The translations under genes and the position numbers were made by a program. Positions 58,278 through 64,000 of a stretch of DNA of 64,000 bases are shown piece after piece. Each line of letters begins with the position of its first letter. The stretch's first letter is position 1. The stretch comes from Ehretia macrophylla (lineage: Eukaryota; Streptophyta; Magnoliopsida; Boraginales; Ehretiaceae): NCBI GenBank assembly GCA_037974665.1, contig CM075770.1:23795501-23859500 (forward strand), read 5' to 3'. The notes beneath the pieces were generated by a model, which did no database searches, was not told the DNA's origin, and saw nothing but the letters and a program-made list of their open reading frames with translations.

Positions 58278-58833
58278 CATTTCAATATTTGTTGCCCCGG
58301 TTAGGGTTCCCAAGATTCTTTATCCCCCACATTTCTATTACCGAATCCCACGGCACCTTGGGCAAGACAACTTCTCTTCACATAGAGGTTGGGCCCGCAA
58401 ACCGAGGGCGTAAGGCTTGTGACCAAGTCTCCGTCGCTCCGGTGCCCATAACTTTTGATCCGTAAGGAGTTACGCAGCGCACAGCATACCGTTGGAAAGC
58501 TCTCCAAGAGCTCTATGACGGGGGCAGCAAGCTTGCTTTGCTGTGCCCTTTTTGGAGCACAAAATCAAACGTTTTCATCAGTTTCAGGTGACTTTTCTTC
58601 TTTTGCTCTTTTTTTTTCCCGGATCGTACGTCGTGAGCTGCTAAAAAGACGACCTCCTAACTTGCAGGACATTAGAGAGCCCTACAAAGTGTCGATATCA
58701 CGTCCTGGGAGGATGCTGCGTTGTTGAAGTGGATGGGTTGTCCTTAAGCCATTTGGGCCTTTAGAATGGGCCATATCTCTAGGCTGGGACTGTGAACCGT
58801 AGACACATAAATGATTTATGCCCACAACAAGAC

Positions 58834-58954
58834 GGGTGCAATCATACCAGCACTAATGCACCGGATCCAATTAGAACTTCGAAGTTAAGCATGCTTGGGC
58901 GAGAGTAGTACTAGGATGGGTGATCCCCTACGAAGGTCCTCGTGTGGCACCCCT
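58834..58954 (+). rRNA. 5S rRNA gene copy 54 (one-base insertion, diverged)
   Basis: 121 bp with the extra G. G7A, C36A, C39T, C46T, G58A, C91T, G97A, G98C, T112G and a final T. Confidence 0.88.
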
Positions 58955-59511
58955 CCTTTTCCATTTTTTTCCCTTGTTAGGGTTGCCAAGATACTTTATC
59001 CACCATATTTCTCTTACCGAATTCCACGGTACCTTGGGCAAGATAACTTCACTTCACGTAGAGGCTGGGCCCGCAAACCGAGGGCGTGGGGCTTGTGACT
59101 AGGTCTCCGTCGCTCCGGTGGCGATAAATTTTAATCCGTAAGGAGTTACACGACGCACAGCATAGCGTTGGAAAGTTCTCCGAGAGCTCTACGACGGGGG
59201 TAGCAAGCCTGCTCGGCTGCCCCTATTTTCGAAGCCCAAAATCGAACATTTTCATCAGTTTTGGGCCACTTTTCTAGTTTTACTCTTTTTTTCATCTTGG
59301 ATCGTATGACATGAGTTGTTAAAAGGACAACAACCTCACTCGCGGGATATTACAGGGCCCTACAACGCGTCAATATCATGTCTTACGAGGATGCTGCGTT
59401 GTTGAAGTGGATGGGTTGTCGTTAAGCCCAATTGGCCTTTTGAATGGGCCATCTCTCTGGGCTGGGACTGTGAACCGTCAACACATAAATGATTTGTGCC
59501 CTTAACATGAC

Positions 59512-59631
59512 AGGTACGATCATACCAGCACTAATGCACTGGATCCCATCAGAACTCCGAAGTTAAGCGTGCTTGGGTGAGAGTAGTACTAGGACGGGTG
59601 ACCCCCTGGGAAGTTCTCGTGTTGCACCCTC
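59512..59631 (+). rRNA. 5S rRNA gene copy 55
   Basis: Seven substitutions: G1A, G5A, C29T, C67T, T84C, C104T, C119T. Confidence 0.92.
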
Positions 59632-60190
59632 CATTTCAATATTTGTTGCCCCGGTTAGGGTTCCCAAGATTCTTTATCCACCACATTTCTATTACTGAAT
59701 CCCATGGCACCTTGGACAAGACAACTTCACTTCACGTAGATGCTGGGCCCGCAAACCGAGGGCGTAAGGCCTGTGACCAGGTCTTCGTCGCTCCGATGCA
59801 CATAACTTTTGATCCGTAAGGAGTTACGCGGCGCATAGCATACCGTTGGAAAGCTCTCCGAGAGCTCCATGACGGGGGCAACAATTCTGCTCTATAGCGC
59901 CCATTTTTTGAGCCCAGAACTGAACGTTTTCATCTGTTTCGGGCCACTTTTTTTCTTTTGCTCTATTTTTCCGTCCTGGATCGTACGTCGTGAGCTTTTA
60001 AAAGGATAACAACCTAACTCGCGGGACATTAGATGGCCCTACAATGCTTCGTTATCACGTCTTGCGACGATGCAGCGTTGTTGAAGTGGATGGGTTTTCG
60101 TTAAGCCCTTTGGGCCTTTTGAGTAGGCCATCTCTCTGGGCTGGGACTGTGAACCATCAACACATAAAGGATTTTTCCCCACAACATGAC

Positions 60191-60309
60191 GGGTGCGATC
60201 ATACCAGCACTAATGCACCGGATCCCATCAGAACTCCGAATTAAGCGTCCTTGGGCGAGAGCAGTACTAGGATGGGTGACCCCCTGGGAAGCCCTCGTGT
60301 TGCAGCCCC
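60191..60309 (+). rRNA. 5S rRNA gene copy 56 (one-base deletion)
   Basis: 119 bp with G51 missing, as in copy 30. G60C, T73C, T103C, C116G. Confidence 0.9.
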
Positions 60310-60867
60310 CATTTTCAATTTTTTTTGCCCCGATTAGGGTTGCCAAGATACTTTATCCACCACATTTCTATTACCGAATCCCACGGCACCTTGGGCAAGA
60401 CAACTTCGCTTCACGTAGAGGCGGGGCCCACAAACCGAGGGCATGGGCTTGTGACCAGGTCTCCGTCGCTCTGGTGCCGATAACTTTTAATCCGTAAGGA
60501 GTCACATGGTACAAAGCATACCGTTGGAAAGCTCTCCAAGAGCTCTACGACGGGGGCAGTAAGCCTGCTCCGCTGCGTCTATTTTCAGAGCCCAAAATTG
60601 AACATTTCATTAGTTTTCGGCCACTTTTCTTCTTTTGCTCTGTTTTTTCGTCCCGGATCGTAAGTCGTGAGCTGTTAAAACTACGACAACCTAACTCGCG
60701 GGATATTACAGGGCCCTACAACGCGTCGATATCACGTCTTGCGAGGATGCTGCGTTGTTGAAGCAGATGGGTTGTCATTAAGCCCATTGGGCCTTTTGAA
60801 TGGTCCATCTCTCTGGGTTGGGACTGTGAACCATCAACACATAAAAGATTTATGCCCTCAACATGAT

Positions 60868-60987
60868 GGCTGCCACCATACCAGCATTAATGCACTGGAT
60901 CCCATCAGAACTCCGAAGTCAAGCGTGCTTGGGTGAGAGTAGTACTAGGATGGGTGACCCCCTGAGAAGTTCTCGTGTTGCACCCCC
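60868..60987 (+). rRNA. 5S rRNA gene copy 57
   Basis: Nine substitutions: G3C, G7C, T9C, C20T, C29T, T53C, C67T, G98A, C104T. Confidence 0.91.
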
Positions 60988-61547
60988 CTTTTCAATTTTT
61001 TTTGCCCCGGTTAGGGTTGCCAAGATACTTTTTCTACCACATTTCTATTACCAAATCCCACGACACCTTGGGCAAGACAACTTCGCTTCAGACAGAGGCT
61101 CGGCTCGCAGACCGAGGGCGTAGGGCTTGTGACCAGGTTTCTATCGCTCCCGTGCCCATAACTTTTGATCTGTAAGGAGTTACGCGGCGCACAGCATACT
61201 GTTGGAAAGCTCTCCGAGAGCTCTATAACGGGGGCAGCAAGCCTGCCCAGCTTTTGCCCGTTATTGGAGCCGAAAATTGAACGTTTTCATTAGTTTGAGG
61301 CCACTTTTCTTCATTGGCTCTGTTTTTCCATCCCGGATCGCAGGTCATGAGCTGTTAAAAGGATGACAACCTAACTCGCAGGACATTAGAGGGCCCTACA
61401 ATGCGTCGATATCACGTCTTGCGAGGATGCTGCGTTGTTGAAGCGGATGGGTTGTCGTTAAGCCCATTAGGCCTTTTGAATGGGCCATCTCTCTGGGCTG
61501 GGACTCTGAACTGTTAATACATAAAGGATTTGTGCCCTAAACATGAC

Positions 61548-61667
61548 TGGTGCGATCATACCAGCACTAATGCACCGGATCCCATCAGAACCCCGAAGTT
61601 AAGCGTGCTTGGGCGAGAGTAGTACTAGGACGGGTGACCCCCCAGGAAGTCCTAGTGTTGCACCCCC
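61548..61667 (+). rRNA. 5S rRNA gene copy 58
   Basis: Six substitutions: G1T, T45C, T84C, T96C, G97A, C107A. Confidence 0.92.
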
Positions 61668-62226
61668 CATTTCAATTTTTTTTGCCCCAGTTAGGGTTCC
61701 CAAGATTCTTTATCCACCACATTTTTATTACCGAATCCCACGGCACCTAGGGCAAGACTACGTCCCTTCACGTAGATGTTGGGCCCACAAAACGCGGGCG
61801 TAGGGCTTGTGACCAGGTCTTGGTTGCTCCGGTGCCCATAACATTTGATCCGTAAGGAGTTATGCAGCGTACAGCATACCGTTGGAAAGCTCTCCGAGAG
61901 CTCTATGACGGGGGAAGCAAGCTTGCTCAGCTGCGCCCATTTTTGCAGCCCAAAATCGAATGTTTTCATCAGTTTCAAGCCACTTTTCTTCTTTTGGTCT
62001 TTTTTTCTGTCATGGATCGTACGTCATGAACTGTTAAAAGGATGACAACGTAACTCGTAGGACATTAGAGGGCCATACAACGCTTCGATATCACGTCTTG
62101 CGAGGATGTTGCGTTGTGGAAGTGGATGGGTTTTCGTTAAGCCCTTTGGGCCTTTTGAATGGGCTATCTCTCTGGGCTGGGACTATGAACCGTCTACACA
62201 TAAAGGATTTGTGCCCACAACATGAC

Positions 62227-62345
62227 GAGTGCGATCATACCAGCACTAAAGCACCGGATCCCATCAGAACTCCGAACTTAAGCGTGCTTGGGCGAGAGTA
62301 GTACTAGGATGGTTGACCCCCTAGGAGTCCTCGTGTTGCACCCCC
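62227..62345 (+). rRNA. 5S rRNA gene copy 59 (one-base deletion)
   Basis: 119 bp, missing one A of 100/101 or an adjacent G. G2A, T24A, G51C, G87T, G97A. T24A restores the base most angiosperms have there. Confidence 0.9.
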
Positions 62346-62906
62346 TATTTTCAATTTTTTTTTGCCCCGGTTAGGGTTGCCAAGATACTTTATCCGCCAC
62401 ATTTCTATTACCGAATCCCACGGCACCTTGGGCAAGACAACTTCGCTTCACGTAGAGGCTGGGCCTGCAAACCGAGGGCGTAGGTCTTGTAACTAGGTCT
62501 CCGTCGCACCGGTGCCCATAACTTTTGATCCGTACGGAGTTACACAGGGTATAGCATACCGTTGGAAAGCTCTCTGAGAGCTCTACGATGGGGGCAGCAA
62601 GCCAGCAAAGCTGTCCCTATTTTTGGAGCCCAAAATGGAACGTTTTCATCAGTTTCGGGCCACTTTTCTTGTTTTGCTCTGTTTTTCCGTCCTGGATCAT
62701 ACGTCTTGAGCTACTAAAAGGACGACAACCTAACTCGCGGGATATTACAAGGCCCTACAACGCGTCAATATCATATCTTATGAGGATGCTGCGTAGTTGA
62801 AGCAGATGGGTTGTCGTTAAGCCCATTGGGCCTTTTGAATGGGCCATCTCTCTAGGCTAGGACTGTGAACCATCAACACATAAAGGATTTGTGCCCTCAA
62901 CATGAT

Positions 62907-63026
62907 TGGTGCCATCATACCAGCATTAATGCACCGGATCCCATCAGAACTCCGAAGTTAAGCGTGCTTGGGTGAGAGTAGTACTAGGATGGGTGACCCC
63001 TTGGGAAGTCCTCGTGTTGCACCTCC
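62907..63026 (+). rRNA. 5S rRNA gene copy 60
   Basis: Six substitutions: G1T, G7C, C20T, C67T, C95T, C118T. Confidence 0.92.
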
Positions 63027-63585
63027 CTTTTCAATTTTTTTTGCCCCGGTTAGGGTTGCCAAGATACTTTATCTACCACATTTCTATTACCGAATCCCAC
63101 GGCACCTTGGGCAAGACAACTTTGCTTCACGTAGAGGCCCGGCCCGTAAACCGAGGGCATAGGGCTTGTGACCAGGCCTCCGTCGCTCCGGTGCCCATAA
63201 CTTTTGATCTGCAAGGAGTTACGCGATGCACAGCATACCGTTGAAAAGCTCTCCGAGGGCTCTATGATGGGGGTAGCAAGGCTGCTTTGCTGTGCCCCAT
63301 TTTGGAGCCCAAAATCGAGCGTTTTCATCAGTTTCGGGCCATTTTTCTTCTTTTGCTCTGTTTTTCAGTCCCGGATCGTTCGTCGGGAGTAGTTAAAAGG
63401 ACAACAACCTAACTCGCGGGACATTAGAGGGCCATACAATGCGTCGATATCATGCCTTGCGAGGTTGCTGCGTTGTTGAAGCAGATGGGTTGTCGTTAAG
63501 CCCATTGGGCCTTTTGAATGGGCCATCTCTCTGGGCTGCGACTGTGAACTGTCAACACATAAAGGAATTGTGCCCTCAACATGAC

Positions 63586-63705
63586 GGGTGCTATCATGCC
63601 GGCACTAATGCCCCGGATCCCATCAGAACTCCGAAGTTAAGCGTGCTAGGGCGATGGTAGTACCAGGATGGGTGACCCCCTGGGAAGTCCTCGTGTTGCA
63701 CCCCC
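63586..63705 (+). rRNA. 5S rRNA gene copy 61
   Basis: Eight substitutions: G7T, A13G, A16G, A27C, T63A, G70T, A71G, T79C. Last complete gene. The following 295 bp to the window edge is ordinary spacer. Confidence 0.91.
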
Positions 63706-64000
63706 CTTTTCAATTTTTTTTGCCCCGGTTAGGGTTGCCAAGATTCTTTATCCACCACATTTCTATTTCCGAATCCCACGGCACCTTGGGCAAGACAACT
63801 TTGCTTCACGTAGAGGCTAGGCCCGTAAACCGTGGGCATAGGGCTTGTGACCAGGTCTCTGTCTCTCCGGTGCCCATAACTTTTGATCAGTAAGGAGTTA
63901 CGCGGCGCACAGCATACAGTTGGAAAGCTCTCCGAGAGCTCTACGACGGGGGCAGCAAGCCTGCTCAGCTGTGCCTATTTTCGGAGCCCAAAATTGAATG

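Larger units (their letters stand above)
37044..64000 (+). repeat. 5S rDNA tandem array, block C
   Basis: Thirty-nine 5S gene copies, all on the + strand, plus one heavily deleted unit near 38130-38185. Local higher-order structure varies. A monomer duplication is visible at 40.5-41.9 kb, a three-unit repeat (about 2037 bp) at 46.0-50.0 kb and a two-unit repeat (about 1355 bp) at 56.1-59.6 kb. The array runs off the right edge inside a spacer (63706-64000), so the locus is longer than this window. Two spacer types, with GATATTACA or GACATTAGA before the GGGCCC site, are interspersed. Confidence 0.97.

Noticed and set aside
3230-63328. Recurrent 60-125 codon open frames on both strands in nearly every unit, such as the minus-strand frames ending in NRNVVDKESWQP
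   Set aside because: They recur because the DNA is tandemly repeated. They cross the 5S gene or spacer, shift or break in many units by single-base indels, have no start signal, and resemble no protein family.
605-63705. Cassandra-type TRIM elements, which carry 5S sequences in their LTRs
   Set aside because: The 5S genes here sit in a regular 679-bp head-to-tail array without LTR ends, primer sites or target duplications around each unit, and the LTRs of the three elements contain no 5S sequence.
605-63705. CRISPR array or other prokaryotic repeat
   Set aside because: The unit is 679 bp, each with a 120-bp 5S gene of plant type, and the DNA carries plant LTR retrotransposons.
1-64000. Telomeric or subtelomeric repeat, from the GGTTAGGGTT motif
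   Set aside because: The motif occurs once per unit at a fixed place after the gene and never in tandem.
1-64000. Linked 35S rDNA (18S, 5.8S, 26S)
   Set aside because: I saw no 18S, 5.8S or 26S sequence, so the 5S locus appears to be separate within this window.

Overview
This window is plant nuclear DNA. Almost all of it is a head-to-tail 5S rDNA array with a repeat unit of about 679 bp. Each unit has one 120-bp 5S rRNA gene on the + strand and a spacer of about 560 bp. I place 61 near full-length gene copies, one copy cut by the left edge, and two units whose gene has been deleted. The host is a seed plant, most likely an angiosperm. The evidence is the plant-type 5S sequence, the plant 5S upstream signals (TATA-like at about -27, GC at -14/-13, C at -1) and plant-style LTR retrotransposons. 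I cannot name the species. The window holds no host protein-coding gene that I can support.

Layout: array block A (1-4215, six full genes plus the edge fragment); a Ty3/gypsy LTR retrotransposon (4216-20296, + strand) with 5-bp target duplications ACTTC; array block B (20297-31705, 16 genes); a Ty1/copia LTR retrotransposon (31706-37043, - strand) with target duplications AACAT; array block C (37044-64000, 39 genes). Removing each element together with one target duplication restores 5S start-to-start distances of 680 and 679 bp.

The gypsy element has 2.25-kb LTRs, a Met-tRNA-type primer site, two CCHC knuckles, protease, RT, RNase H, a D,D(35)E integrase and a chromodomain-like tail, which suggests a Tekay/Del-type chromovirus. 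Its single gag-pol frame has ten in-frame stops, all TAG or TGA. A second LTR element (9643-16286, target duplications GGTTG) sits inside its RNase H region. That inner element has 2.47-kb LTRs and a 1.7-kb internal region with no gag or pol. Its LTRs share long modules with the host element's LTRs, so it looks like a non-autonomous relative. The copia element has 602-bp LTRs and gag-PR-IN-RT-RH on the minus strand, broken by two TGA stops and one frameshift. In the segments compared, all three elements show roughly 2% LTR divergence.

The two independent outer insertions, from different superfamilies, lie one base apart on the aligned 5S unit, about 92-97 bp past the gene end. The array is poorly homogenised. 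No copy matches the window consensus, transitions at CpG sites are over-represented, and different stretches carry higher-order repeats of four, three, two and one units. Several copies have gained internal T4 runs or deletions that should block a normal 5S transcript. The overall picture is a decaying, probably methylated and poorly expressed stretch of 5S rDNA that has been colonised by retrotransposons. I see no defence, biosynthetic or other multi-gene system.
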